In this document: positions 9,093-18,094 of the stretch, one piece after another
How the letters are laid out: each line of letters begins with the position of its first letter
Position numbering within the stretch: the stretch's first letter is position 1
Origin: Bifidobacterium olomucense
GTDB taxonomy: Bacteria; Actinomycetota; Actinomycetes; Actinomycetales; Bifidobacteriaceae
Length of the DNA: 64,000 nt
Reading direction: 5' to 3'
Assembly (NCBI RefSeq): GCF_012932375.1
Contig: NZ_JAAIIG010000004.1
Coordinates: 124,001-188,000 of the forward strand
Notes under the pieces: model-generated
Database searches by the model: none
What the model was told of the DNA's origin: nothing
Seen by the model: only the letters and a program-made list of their open reading frames with translations
Position numbers and translations under genes: made by a program

Positions 9093-9769
9093 GTACATTC
9101 CTTCAATGTAGCGCCTGTAGTGACAATGTCGTCAACGAGCACCACCTTGTCACATGCGCCATACGCCTCATCACAGGCATCTACAACAATGCGACCGGAT
9201 ATACGCTGCATACGTTGGGTCGGAGAAATCTGCTGCACTGACTTTCGCCCACCAGCCGTGTGAACAAGCGCACGGCTCACACGGGCATTGATGCCATCGG
9301 ATCGAAGCGCCGATGCAACAGCATATGCCAGCGGAAGCGTGTGATACCGTCCTCTACGTCGTATCGATGCAGGAGATGACGGCACGGGAATCACCGCTAC
9401 GACACCATTGCCGGTATACACATCCGCTTCTCTGTCCAGATAAGGCAGCAGACCGTGTTTCGTCACCTCGACGACGACATGCATCAACGGGGCATCCAGT
9501 TCCACATCGTCATGGTCTTTCCATCCCAGCACCGCATGACGCACCAAGCCTTGATATATCGCCGCCGACCAGACTCGCACCATCGGTTCGCCGCCTAGTA
9601 TGCGCTCCCTGCAACCGGAGAACATATCCAGGCAGTCCTCGCACAACACGGCATCCGGCATATCACAGCCGGCGCATCCGCGAGGGAACAGTACATCGCG
9701 CACCGCATCAATCGCTCCGCGCCACGCATGCCGCATATGGCGCATGTCCGGTATCGACGCGGGGCACAT
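8999..9769 (-). CDS. ComF-family amidophosphoribosyltransferase-like protein
   Basis: This 256-residue protein of the ComF family is related to orotate/purine phosphoribosyltransferases and, in competent bacteria, to DNA uptake. The N-terminus has a four-cysteine zinc ribbon (Cys32, Cys35, Cys43, Cys46). The C-terminal half has the PRPP-binding loop VVLVDDIVTTGAT (209-221). The start at 9769 is preceded by a moderate GGCGGTGA; ATGs at 9745 and 9736 are alternatives. It lies 6 bases after the HAD gene on the same strand, so the two probably form an operon. Its 3' end overlaps the UmuD-like gene tail to tail by 94 bases. Confidence 0.88.
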   Translation of the reverse strand: MCPASIPDMRHMRHAWRGAIDAVRDVLFPRGCAGCDMPDAVLCEDCLDMFSGCRERILGGEPMVRVWSAAIYQGLVRHAVLGWKDHDDVELDAPLMHVVVEVTKHGLLPYLDREADVYTGNGVVAVIPVPSSPASIRRRGRYHTLPLAYAVASALRSDGINARVSRALVHTAGGRKSVQQISPTQRMQRISGRIVVDACDEAYGACDKVVLVDDIVTTGATLKECTYALRRQGVNVLGAVVLADAVVPRYDDDCNG

Positions 9770-9775
9770 GGCATA

Positions 9776-10588
9776 TCACCGCCCTACACTGAACGTATCC
9801 AGACAGGCCAGCAATGCGTCCATCAGCGCCAGGGTATCCTGCGGCTCACGTACCGTGATGCCTGCGGCTCCGGCGGCGACCGCTGGATAATCGTTGCCGT
9901 CTGCGGACATGCGGTCTCCCACGAACGCAATCTCATTGGTTTCAATGGACAGTATTTGAGCCAATCGACGTACCGCGTACGCTTTGTCCAGCCCATACAT
10001 GCTGACATCTACGCTGGAATAACCTCCGGCACGTACTCTCAGATTCGGCAAATCACCGCTGACCGCACGAACCAGCGCCTGTTTCTTGGTGTTGTCGATA
10101 TCCCAAGTCCGTTTGACTTCTACCGGAGCATATTGGCCAAGCGCCGAAAAAGTGATCTGACTTCCTCTGTTTTCAATACGCGGCCCCCAAACCTGTTTCT
10201 CCCACAAGCCAAGCGCCCTAGCGTGCTTCTCCAAGCTGGACCGCACGACGCGCACCGTCTCAGCGTCCAAATCATGCGCGTATATCAAAGACCACTGCGA
10301 GCCATTCCACCGGTAATATCGTGAACCCGACGTGGGCATGACATGCAACTGCTCCCGTCGGGCCCCGTCGCCGAGCTCATCCAATACCTGAGAGGTGACC
10401 ACTTCCATGCTGCCGCCGGAAATCAGTGCAATCGGAATCCGGTCAAGCAAGGAGATGAACCGTTGCGTCATCTCCGGAGCCATTGGCCGTTTGGAGCTGG
10501 CAAGCGTATTGTCCAGGTCAAAGCCAAATATCTTGACGCGCGCGCATACGTTATCCAGATCAAGTTCGGTCCAGTGATGCACTATCAT
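9776..10588 (-). CDS. HAD-superfamily (IIB type) hydrolase
   Basis: The 270-residue HAD phosphatase has motif I FGFDLDNTLA with Asp24 and Asp26, motif II IALISGGS, and motif IV VGDRMSADGNDYP. The cap organisation resembles the phosphomannomutase/sucrose-phosphatase type (IIB). The substrate is unknown. I chose the ATG at 10588 because AAGGAGG sits 9 bases upstream; the longer open frame to 10618 lacks a ribosome binding site. comF follows directly. Confidence 0.85.
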   Translation of the reverse strand: MIVHHWTELDLDNVCARVKIFGFDLDNTLASSKRPMAPEMTQRFISLLDRIPIALISGGSMEVVTSQVLDELGDGARREQLHVMPTSGSRYYRWNGSQWSLIYAHDLDAETVRVVRSSLEKHARALGLWEKQVWGPRIENRGSQITFSALGQYAPVEVKRTWDIDNTKKQALVRAVSGDLPNLRVRAGGYSSVDVSMYGLDKAYAVRRLAQILSIETNEIAFVGDRMSADGNDYPAVAAGAAGITVREPQDTLALMDALLACLDTFSVGR

Positions 10589-10682
10589 CGCGTCAAACCT
10601 CCTTGTCGGTATTAGCATTGGCCCTTTACCAATGAACCTATCCTAACGCAAGTTGCCTGTGCCTTGGCCTATGGTGGGAACC

Positions 10683-11111
10683 ATGCTTCAGCCACCTTGG
10701 ACCAATCATGTATATCGGAACCGGCATGGACGGGGTATGCGAACCCCGATGTTCGGCACACGTCTGCCTCGGTATCGCACTCGTACCGGCATGTTTGATG
10801 ATATGGTGGCGGCACAGGTGCGTCGACTCCATGAGGCTTGGCCTGAGCTGATACGCCCGCTCCAGTTCGCCGTCGAAGATGTGCCGCCTTCTGATCCTGC
10901 CCCTTGGCAATCCGAACCCAACATGACCTCGCGCTGTTTCCCCGCCAGTCACGGCATTCCGGCTCGCGTTGTGCTCTATAGAATGCCATTGCAGACCGAG
11001 GCACGCAGCAAGCTTGAACTGCAGCTGGCCATACGGGATGAAATCGCAGCTCGTGTGGCTGAGCTCTACGGCCGACGACCCGAAGAAATCGATCCGGACT
11101 GGGGTCTGTGA
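10683..11111 (+). CDS. Actinobacterial metallopeptidase-family (zincin-like) protein lacking HExxH
   Basis: The 142-residue protein resembles the small actinobacterial metallopeptidase family often found beside whiB2 (the Rv3259-like group). It keeps the family features RTRTGMFDDMVAAQV, LQFAVEDVPPSDPAPW and IPARVVLYRMPLQTEAR. The helix that would carry a metal-binding HExxH reads IRDEIAARVAELYG instead, so no zincin active site is visible. The start is uncertain: ATG 10683 (weak GGTGGGA upstream), ATG 10671 or TTG 10653. It converges on the DUF5719 gene across a strong hairpin. Confidence 0.75.
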   Translation: MLQPPWTNHVYRNRHGRGMRTPMFGTRLPRYRTRTGMFDDMVAAQVRRLHEAWPELIRPLQFAVEDVPPSDPAPWQSEPNMTSRCFPASHGIPARVVLYRMPLQTEARSKLELQLAIRDEIAARVAELYGRRPEEIDPDWGL

Positions 11112-11118
11112 TCACCAC

Positions 11119-11161
11119 CCATAGTTCGCTGGTCAGTCAGCCGACGATCAGCGAACTATGG
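11119..11161. terminator. Bidirectional terminator hairpin between converging genes
   Basis: Arms 11119-11134 and 11146-11161 pair over 16 bases with one G-T wobble. The right arm contains the stop codon and last codons of the DUF5719 gene. There is no clear T-run on either side, so this would be a T-less hairpin of the kind common in actinobacteria. Confidence 0.6.
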
Positions 11162-12701
11162 CGTCGTCGGCTCGCGTCCAAACGTACGCCGTGGACGGCA
11201 TCAATGAGGACGCATTGACCATCGCCAACCCGGCAACGGCTCCGTCTCCCAAACCATCACGGCCCAAACGCACGCCCCAAGCCACGGCACCGGATTTGTC
11301 CTCCAATCGCAGTGCGGCAACCGTATCATGCTGAGACAGATCACTGACCGCGTCGGACCATGCCGAATTGGCGTCAAGAGTAATATCCCTGTCGTCTGTT
11401 TTCTTGCCGGTCTCATCGTAAGCGGTTATTGTCACCGTCTGCTTCACGTTGGTGACATTGACCAACGTCACGTCGGCATCCACATCATCTGCAAGAGCCA
11501 GACCCGAGTAGGCGGCGGGCGCGGAGGCCTGCCCCAGTGCGAAATCGGCCTGACCGTTCTCGCCGGAGCGGACGGCCCGCACTGAAAATGACAGAGCGTC
11601 CTCAGCGGTGGACAGTACGCCCAGCGCACCATTTGGTGCCTTGCCCAGATCTACGATCTGGACCTTGCCTGCCTCGACCTCGACATTCTTAGCAGATACC
11701 AAACCATGATTCGTAACCCATGAGAGCGTGGTTTTTGTTTGCTCATGAGCAAACAGATAAGCGGTAACCGCATCACCTGAAGCAATTGCCGGTACTGCCG
11801 CGGTATCGGACTCGGCAGCCAACGGCACAGCGAAATCCGAGCCTTGCGAAGTCAGGCCATCCATCGAAACCGTACGCACCATAGCGGCGATTGGAGTCTC
11901 CTTGCTTGAGACTGTAACGTACAGACCGTTTTGCTTTTCCGCAGCCGCCGAAAGATCGACGGACGTCTCCCCCTTTGCGGGCACCGACACCGTCGACTGG
12001 GTGGACAACGCCATTTTCCCGGCCCGTTCGCTACCCCATGCCATGATATCCACGGTGGTCGCCTTGGCAGAGGGATTGACCACCACAAGCTGCTGTGTAG
12101 TGCCGGTGCCAGTACCAGTAAGCAGGAAGGATCGGCTCAATGCGGTAGCCGTGCACGACGCGGCGGACACTCCCTTGAGATCGCCCTCATCCGCCCAGGA
12201 GACAACAGTACCTGCCGTTCCGGTTCCTTGCACCGCCTGCAACATATGCGTATCGATGAGTGAATCGGACTGAGCATCGGATTGAGTGCCGATTTTCACA
12301 TCCGCATCATCACTAGGATCACCGTCCTTCAACGTTATGATCGGCTCCGTGGCACTAGCAGCGCCGATAGGCGAAACCGTTGCGCTGTATACCGAGCCAA
12401 AAGCCGCGAACCGCTCCTGAGTGCTCAGGTTGCCTACCGTTGCTTGAAAGGCGCTGTCGCCATATGTACCGGTATCCGCCAACTGCATCGGGGCCGGGCA
12501 ATAGCTTTCTATCTGAGTCGTGCTGACGCTCTGGCCAAGCGCATTGTTTTTGGCTTGCACGGTATCCACCCATGCGATTGGCACCGGCATGATCATCAAC
12601 GCGGCAAATAACGCCAACAGCACCAGCATGGTGATGGCACCCAACACTGCGGTATAGACCCGGGAACGCCGTGAACGACGGGTAGCATTGCCTCTGCTCA
12701 T
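11148..12701 (-). CDS. DUF5719-family membrane-anchored protein
   Basis: The 517-residue protein has a basic N-terminus (MSRGNATRRSRRSR), one transmembrane helix at about 16-40, and a long Ser/Thr/Ala-rich beta-type extracellular region. The region carries repeated blocks such as VVNPSAKATTVDIMAWG and VTLVNVTNVKQTVTITAYD that look like immunoglobulin-like or beta-sandwich units. The family is actinobacterial and of unknown function, and typically sits beside a large GT2 glycosyltransferase and whiB. The start overlaps the glycosyltransferase stop by four bases (ATGA), and GGAGGAGCAAGC precedes it. A role in envelope polymer assembly is inference from neighbours. Confidence 0.8.
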   Translation of the reverse strand: MSRGNATRRSRRSRVYTAVLGAITMLVLLALFAALMIMPVPIAWVDTVQAKNNALGQSVSTTQIESYCPAPMQLADTGTYGDSAFQATVGNLSTQERFAAFGSVYSATVSPIGAASATEPIITLKDGDPSDDADVKIGTQSDAQSDSLIDTHMLQAVQGTGTAGTVVSWADEGDLKGVSAASCTATALSRSFLLTGTGTGTTQQLVVVNPSAKATTVDIMAWGSERAGKMALSTQSTVSVPAKGETSVDLSAAAEKQNGLYVTVSSKETPIAAMVRTVSMDGLTSQGSDFAVPLAAESDTAAVPAIASGDAVTAYLFAHEQTKTTLSWVTNHGLVSAKNVEVEAGKVQIVDLGKAPNGALGVLSTAEDALSFSVRAVRSGENGQADFALGQASAPAAYSGLALADDVDADVTLVNVTNVKQTVTITAYDETGKKTDDRDITLDANSAWSDAVSDLSQHDTVAALRLEDKSGAVAWGVRLGRDGLGDGAVAGLAMVNASSLMPSTAYVWTRADDAIVR

Positions 12702-15700
12702 GCTTGCTCCTCCAATCCTCGGGTAAGACGTCTACGCGGTACGGCCACCAAGCAGTACAGCACCACTATCACCGCCAAGCACACCAACCACGCATACCGC
12801 CAGACGCTTTGCTGTGCACGCTGCTGCCACGACGTATCCACGTTCTGCTCGGAGTAGGAACGTAGCGTCAGCCGATAATAGCTGCCCGTATCCGTGGATA
12901 CCAATGATTGAGTGCCCTCTGTTGCCGCGATGTTGGCTTTCAGCTGCTCATACGGCGAACTGTCCGCCGAACGAGAGTCGGGAACTACGTATATGCCGCC
13001 GAAACCTAACTCACTGATTGTCGCGATGGCCTGCTCATTCGGATTGGATAGCAATGTGGCGCATGCCTGAGCCAGCTGTTGATCAATCTCATCCGGTTTT
13101 CCATCGAGGGCACGCACCCTTTGCACCGGCGAACTGTCGATCAGCTCACCGCGGGAGGTGCGCATAATCGAATAGTTGACGCTGTTGCGGGTCTCGGCAC
13201 TCACGGCAAGTACACGGTGGTCCTCTCCCGAGTTCAAGTAATCAGTGGTCACCATAGGCAAACCATCCCGAGAAACACCAAGCCCGCCGTCCGCATGACG
13301 CTCCAAACCGAACCAGCATTGCGCTGCAACGCAACAAGCCAGAACCACCGCCAGCAGGGCACGCCCACAGACAATCAGTCTACGGGTACGGGCCTCATCG
13401 GCACGCGTGCCGGCATCATCGTACGCCGATGCATGCAAGGGATGGAACCGTTTGACCGCGCCCCCCGCCACGAGACAGGCGCAGGCAAGGAAACCGAGAA
13501 TCATCAGCGCGATACCGGGCTGCGCGGATCCGGCCACCACACCGTCATCATCCACGGCAATGGCCACCCGGACGGAGACCAGGGCGAGCGCTCCACCGCA
13601 GACGATGAGCACCCACATCAGTCGGGATGCGCGTAGCGCAAACGGCAATACCAGCGAAGCGATAGCCAGCAGCGTCATCAATCCGAAGAGTACGGCAACT
13701 GCCATGTCGGATGCCGCCCCCTGTGCAAGGCGCCAGTCCAAGGCACGTTGCACCGATTGCAACAAGCTCATGGAAGAGGGCTCGCCATTCAACGCCGATT
13801 GCGGAATCGTGATGTCTGCGAACAGCTGCCTCCACATTCCCTGATTCGCGTAACGGATGGCATTGAGCATGGTGGGAGCCACCGCGAACGCGGCAGGCAA
13901 CGGGATAAGCAGCAGCATGACGTGCTTACGACGCACAAATACCAAAAACACCGGGAAGGCCACGATCAAGGCGAGCAGCAGTTGGGGTTCAGCGGCAATC
14001 GGCGGGATGAAACACAGCGCGCCTATGGCTGCGGCCTGCACCGATGGCCGGGGCACTAGCGGATCTTCCGTGTGGTACATGCCTACGGCACGGAACACGA
14101 AAGCGAACGCCGCCGGAAGGAACACCATCACCGTAAGCATCGGCATATTGGCCTGCGCATACCAACCGAACATAATGCCGGTGGAAGCCCATAACAGGCC
14201 GCCGAGTACACGTACCACGTCGGAGCGGGTGAATATGCCGGCCAACGCCCAGAACGAGAGAGCACTCAATGGTGCCGCAGAGAACAGGATCAGCGACAAC
14301 GCGGCGGAAACATTACCCAATGTGACCAGCGAAGCCGCCATAAGCACCAGCAACCAAGGAGCGGGAGGGGCGGGAATGCTTGCGCCGAACACCCACTGCG
14401 TGGTGGCCGATTGCACCAGCTGCCGATAACTGGCGCCGGTCGGCAGCAACACATCCGAATATATCGATCCATCGGAGAACACGCCTCGGAACACAGGCCA
14501 GTACAATGCCGCCACGGACATGAAACACACCAAGGCCATGGCCAAGGCACCACTCCAGCGACGAATCACGCGGGTGCGCAGATGGGCACGTTCCAAAGGA
14601 CTGAGCAGCACCACGTCCCGTTGGCTCAGGAAGGCTTCACGCCGATCATGGAATTGGCGGATCTGCTGCTGATCTGCGCTGAGCACCTGCAGCGAAGACA
14701 TGGAGACCTTTGATTGTCTTGCGACGAGACGCCGCGAGCGCATAGCGCCGGGAACAGCGAACAAAGCCAGCCAAGGCAGACACAGTTCGACCCACGCCCG
14801 ATACGGCTTCTTGCTGAACAACATGGCAAGTGCCATGCCAAAACTACGCAACAAACGCCACAGCCACAGCAAAATCCAAGATGACATGGCTTTATCGGTG
14901 TACAGGTATCGCTGCTGCGAACGAGTCACAGCCATAGCCGGATTGACGACGTGATCGGGATCCACAGGTTCTCCGTTACGGGTACGGACGCCCTCGTAAC
15001 GAGCGCGACGGTGAGCGATCTGCGCCTGTGGAACCACCACCACACGACCACCGCTCAGACATACGCGACGGCAGAAATCCATGGATTCGCTGTATGTGGT
15101 CATCCAAGGGTTCACGCCACGCAGCCTGATGAATTGTTGCAAAGACACCAATGCGCCAGCCAAGGACACGGCAAATACATCTTGGCGGCCATCATACTGT
15201 TCCTGATCCGGTTCGCCGTCCACCACTAGGGAATGCACGGCATGTTTGCCGGCATACATACCGACATCATGCAGATGCTCACCATCCCAATCGCACTGCT
15301 TGCATCCCAGCACCGTGGCACCCGGAGTGTTTCGCCACGCTTCAAGCAGACGCTCCAGACACGCGCTGTCGCCGGGTCTTGAATCGTCATGCAACAACCA
15401 AAGCGCGCGGGTTTCAGCGTCAAGCTCGGTATGGTCCAATGCCCGTTGCACGGCGTCGCCAAAGGAACGCGCGCCCCGCGCCGATACGATACGAACCGTC
15501 ACCTGTTTGGACTGCGGCATACGCGTCACCGGTCCGGACGGCGAAGGAATGACCTCGAATGCACTGGTTTCCTCATGGCCCGTACGCCCCGACGCGTCGG
15601 CGATGATCACCTGGGAGGGCAGTGTGAGCTGCGTGAACAGCGCTTCCAACGTGCGTTCCAAGAAACGCATATCGTTTTCGACAGTGACCACGGCAGCCAC

Positions 15701-15793
15701 GCCCTCGTCTACATCCTGCCTGTGCGTGTACGGACGATTGGCCAGAGCCTGCGCCAGCGCCTCGCGAATATCGCTGTTACCTGTCGGATTCAT
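12698..15793 (-). CDS. Large multi-pass family 2 glycosyltransferase
   Basis: The 1031-residue protein begins with a GT-A glycosyltransferase domain (about 30-300) containing AAVVTVENDMRFLERTLEAL and an acidic LLHDDSRPGD metal-binding region. There follow a dozen or more hydrophobic segments between about 310 and 850 and a C-terminal extracellular domain before a final TM helix near 1000. This layout matches actinobacterial envelope GT2 proteins that use lipid-linked sugars at the membrane. The sugar and acceptor are unknown. GGGGGG precedes the ATG. It is translationally coupled to the DUF5719 gene and lies 43 bases downstream of a whiB gene on the same strand. Confidence 0.88.
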   Translation of the reverse strand: MNPTGNSDIREALAQALANRPYTHRQDVDEGVAAVVTVENDMRFLERTLEALFTQLTLPSQVIIADASGRTGHEETSAFEVIPSPSGPVTRMPQSKQVTVRIVSARGARSFGDAVQRALDHTELDAETRALWLLHDDSRPGDSACLERLLEAWRNTPGATVLGCKQCDWDGEHLHDVGMYAGKHAVHSLVVDGEPDQEQYDGRQDVFAVSLAGALVSLQQFIRLRGVNPWMTTYSESMDFCRRVCLSGGRVVVVPQAQIAHRRARYEGVRTRNGEPVDPDHVVNPAMAVTRSQQRYLYTDKAMSSWILLWLWRLLRSFGMALAMLFSKKPYRAWVELCLPWLALFAVPGAMRSRRLVARQSKVSMSSLQVLSADQQQIRQFHDRREAFLSQRDVVLLSPLERAHLRTRVIRRWSGALAMALVCFMSVAALYWPVFRGVFSDGSIYSDVLLPTGASYRQLVQSATTQWVFGASIPAPPAPWLLVLMAASLVTLGNVSAALSLILFSAAPLSALSFWALAGIFTRSDVVRVLGGLLWASTGIMFGWYAQANMPMLTVMVFLPAAFAFVFRAVGMYHTEDPLVPRPSVQAAAIGALCFIPPIAAEPQLLLALIVAFPVFLVFVRRKHVMLLLIPLPAAFAVAPTMLNAIRYANQGMWRQLFADITIPQSALNGEPSSMSLLQSVQRALDWRLAQGAASDMAVAVLFGLMTLLAIASLVLPFALRASRLMWVLIVCGGALALVSVRVAIAVDDDGVVAGSAQPGIALMILGFLACACLVAGGAVKRFHPLHASAYDDAGTRADEARTRRLIVCGRALLAVVLACCVAAQCWFGLERHADGGLGVSRDGLPMVTTDYLNSGEDHRVLAVSAETRNSVNYSIMRTSRGELIDSSPVQRVRALDGKPDEIDQQLAQACATLLSNPNEQAIATISELGFGGIYVVPDSRSADSSPYEQLKANIAATEGTQSLVSTDTGSYYRLTLRSYSEQNVDTSWQQRAQQSVWRYAWLVCLAVIVVLYCLVAVPRRRLTRGLEEQA

Positions 15794-15835
15794 AACCCCC
15801 CAGTGTACGCACCGTATATGAAAGAGCCTTCCAGC

Positions 15836-16135
15836 TCATGCCTGTTCGCGGTGCTCTCTTTTGTACCGGCGGCGTTCGCGTTCGCTCATTCCGCCCCAAA
15901 TACCAAAACGTTCATCGTGGTCGATGGCCCATTGCAGACATTGTTCCCGCACCTCGCACTTGGCGCACACCCGCTTGGCGTCACGGGTGGAGCCACCCTT
16001 CTCCGGGAAGAACGCTTCAGGGTCGGTCTGCGCGCATAATGCCTTGTGCTGCCAAGAGACATCCCCATCCGGCCTGAACAGGCCCCACAGTTCACGTAAC
16101 GGCTCTTCGGCTGAATCGTCGACCACACCCCACAT
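15836..16135 (-). CDS. WhiB-family iron-sulfur transcription factor
   Basis: The 99-residue Wbl protein has four cluster-ligand cysteines: Cys34, Cys57, Cys60 and Cys66 (CAKCEVREQC). The turn motif GIWGG is at 78-82 and a basic DNA-binding tail (ERERRRYKREHREQ) follows. Wbl proteins bind a 4Fe-4S cluster and the sigma factor. Its position next to the GT2/DUF5719 pair and a metallopeptidase-family gene resembles the WhiB2 (cell division) neighbourhood. I chose the ATG at 16135 because AAGGAG lies 6-7 bases upstream; the longer open frame upstream is not credible. Confidence 0.93.
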   Translation of the reverse strand: MWGVVDDSAEEPLRELWGLFRPDGDVSWQHKALCAQTDPEAFFPEKGGSTRDAKRVCAKCEVREQCLQWAIDHDERFGIWGGMSERERRRYKREHREQA

Positions 16136-16421
16136 GCGATTCTCCTTGCCTATTGAGCTTTTCATACGGACTAAATTACACACATGTGACTTCACATTTG
16201 TCAAATGCCGTCTCGTGTCATTACCTGATTTTTCTCTTATCTGTGCTATACACGCTCTGTGCACGAGAGCAGTCCGGCACACGGCCGCAAAACCATGTTC
16301 CATGACACGACGCACGAATGATATTGTGCCGTTCCTGCGCAGGAACATCACACTGTCGAGGTATTCGGCAGACACTGTGTAAAAGTGGCTTTCAGACAAT
16401 CGGCATTAAAGGGAGGTTTGC
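16136..16421. other. Divergent intergenic region between whiB and the LCP gene
   Basis: These 286 bases must hold promoters for both genes. The clearest structure is a perfect 16-base palindrome, GTTCCTGCGCAGGAAC, at 16331-16346, about 75 bases before the LCP start. AT-rich DNA at 16165-16205 includes the self-complementary CACATGTG. No small gene is supported. Confidence 0.5.
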
Positions 16422-17921
16422 ATGACGCAGGAATCAGGTGGAGCGGATCCGCAGAACAATCCGCCGAGCTTTATTCCCGCAGGTGCCCGACGTACACGTC
16501 CTTCCGGCCAAGTGCCCCGATCCTACGCCCCGGCCAATGGGGCACGCACCCGGCACAGTGCTTCCGATCACGCCAATCCCACCTCGCATACAGCATCGTC
16601 TGCCGGCGCATCGAGCACAGCCGGCAGCGCAATTCCGCCCAGCTTTTCACCCAACGCCGGTCGAGCCGGACGTGTGGCCGGTTCCCAAACATCGGCGAAA
16701 GCCGACCCTGTACACACATCTCGATCCAGCATGACCCCTTCATCTCAGCCAAGGATCCACGGCGCGTCGAACAGCCGACCTGATGGGGCTGTGCCACGCA
16801 GCATTCCACCCGCAGCTGCCCGCCGGTCCTCTGGCTCGGCAAGCAACATCGCACGCGCCTGGCAAACCCCTTTATCCGCCGCCAAGTCACAAGTTTCCCT
16901 GAAGCAGGCATCGGCAGGGACGATCGGCACCGGGTACGGGTCCTTATCCTCCGCTGCAACGCCACGCAAGCGCCATGCCGCACGAATCACAGCCTGTGCG
17001 ATCGCCGTATTGCTGGCGGCGCTGGTGCTTTCCGTATTCAGTGCATGGAACTGGGTGAACGGGCGACTCACCAAAACGGATTGGCTGACCGACGCGGCCG
17101 ACACTCCGGCACAGACCTGGCTGATCCTAGGCTCCGATGAGCGCGACGGCTCTACCCAATATGGCGGCGTAGAGGATATCTCCGGATTCCGCACCGACAC
17201 GATTCTTGTGTTGATCAAGCCAAAGAGCGGGCCAAGCTCACTGATTTCCATTCCTCGCGACTCCCTGATTAACATCGACGACCAGTACATGAAAATCAAT
17301 GCCGTGGCACAGTTGGTGAGCAAACAGAGCCTGGTGAGCACAGTCGAACAAATTTCCGGACAAAAGATCGATCACGTGGCGCAGGTCAAATTCGGCGGAC
17401 TGCAGAACGTGGTAGACGCTTTGGGCGGTGTGGAGCTGTGTTACGACCAGGATGTGCAGGACGCCTATTCCGGTCTCGACTGGAAAGCGGGATGCCATAC
17501 CGCGAATGGTGCGACCGCCCTGTCATTCTCCCGCATGCGTTATGCCGACGTACAAGGTGATTTCGGCCGAAACGCCCGTCAGCGTCAAGTCATCTCCGCC
17601 ATAGTCAAGAAGGCCTCCAGCGCTTCGACACTGACCAATCCTTCTAAGGTGTTCAAAGTCGCCGATGCCTCGATGAAGGCGTTGACCGTGGATGAGAAAG
17701 CCACTCCATCCACTTTGCTATCCATGGCGTTGGCATTCAAGGACGCCACCGGCTCTTCAGGCATTTCAGGCAGCGTGTACTGGTCGGACCCGGATTATTA
17801 CGTGGATGGCGTGGGTTCATCGGTGCTGCTTGACGACACCAAGAACACGGAACTTTTCAAGGAATTAGCCTCCGGCACCCACAAGGCTGGACAAGTAGGC
17901 AATCTCGCAGACAACAGCTGA
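16422..17921 (+). CDS. LytR-CpsA-Psr (LCP) family wall-polymer transferase
   Basis: LCP proteins transfer lipid-linked anionic or glycan polymers onto peptidoglycan. This 499-residue protein has an unusually long Ser/Pro/Ala-rich cytoplasmic N-terminus (about 1-180). One TM helix (about 190-210) follows, then the extracellular LCP domain. Conserved residues include the Asp in LGSDERDGS, the Arg in ISIPRDSLINI and the Arg cluster in FSRMRYADVQGDFGRNARQRQV. GGGAGG precedes the ATG. With the nearby GT2 and DUF5719 genes it suggests an envelope-glycan locus. Confidence 0.92.
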   Translation: MTQESGGADPQNNPPSFIPAGARRTRPSGQVPRSYAPANGARTRHSASDHANPTSHTASSAGASSTAGSAIPPSFSPNAGRAGRVAGSQTSAKADPVHTSRSSMTPSSQPRIHGASNSRPDGAVPRSIPPAAARRSSGSASNIARAWQTPLSAAKSQVSLKQASAGTIGTGYGSLSSAATPRKRHAARITACAIAVLLAALVLSVFSAWNWVNGRLTKTDWLTDAADTPAQTWLILGSDERDGSTQYGGVEDISGFRTDTILVLIKPKSGPSSLISIPRDSLINIDDQYMKINAVAQLVSKQSLVSTVEQISGQKIDHVAQVKFGGLQNVVDALGGVELCYDQDVQDAYSGLDWKAGCHTANGATALSFSRMRYADVQGDFGRNARQRQVISAIVKKASSASTLTNPSKVFKVADASMKALTVDEKATPSTLLSMALAFKDATGSSGISGSVYWSDPDYYVDGVGSSVLLDDTKNTELFKELASGTHKAGQVGNLADNS

Positions 17922-18094
17922 CAGCGCCCGTTAGGCGATTCGAACAGGTACCCATGTGCCTTTGTCGGTATACTGCGGACATGGGAGGGTACGGCCGTCG
18001 CCAAATATATGTGGTATGTGGATAACTCGTCAAGCTGGAACCACATTCCCCATTCCGGCTTGCGTCGGAACGCCGGCACATTCACGCTGAATGT

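Noticed and set aside
15836..16399. A 187-residue version of the first WhiB protein
   Set aside because: The extra N-terminal sequence is not WhiB-like, while AAGGAG and a Met at 16135 give the standard ~100-residue length.
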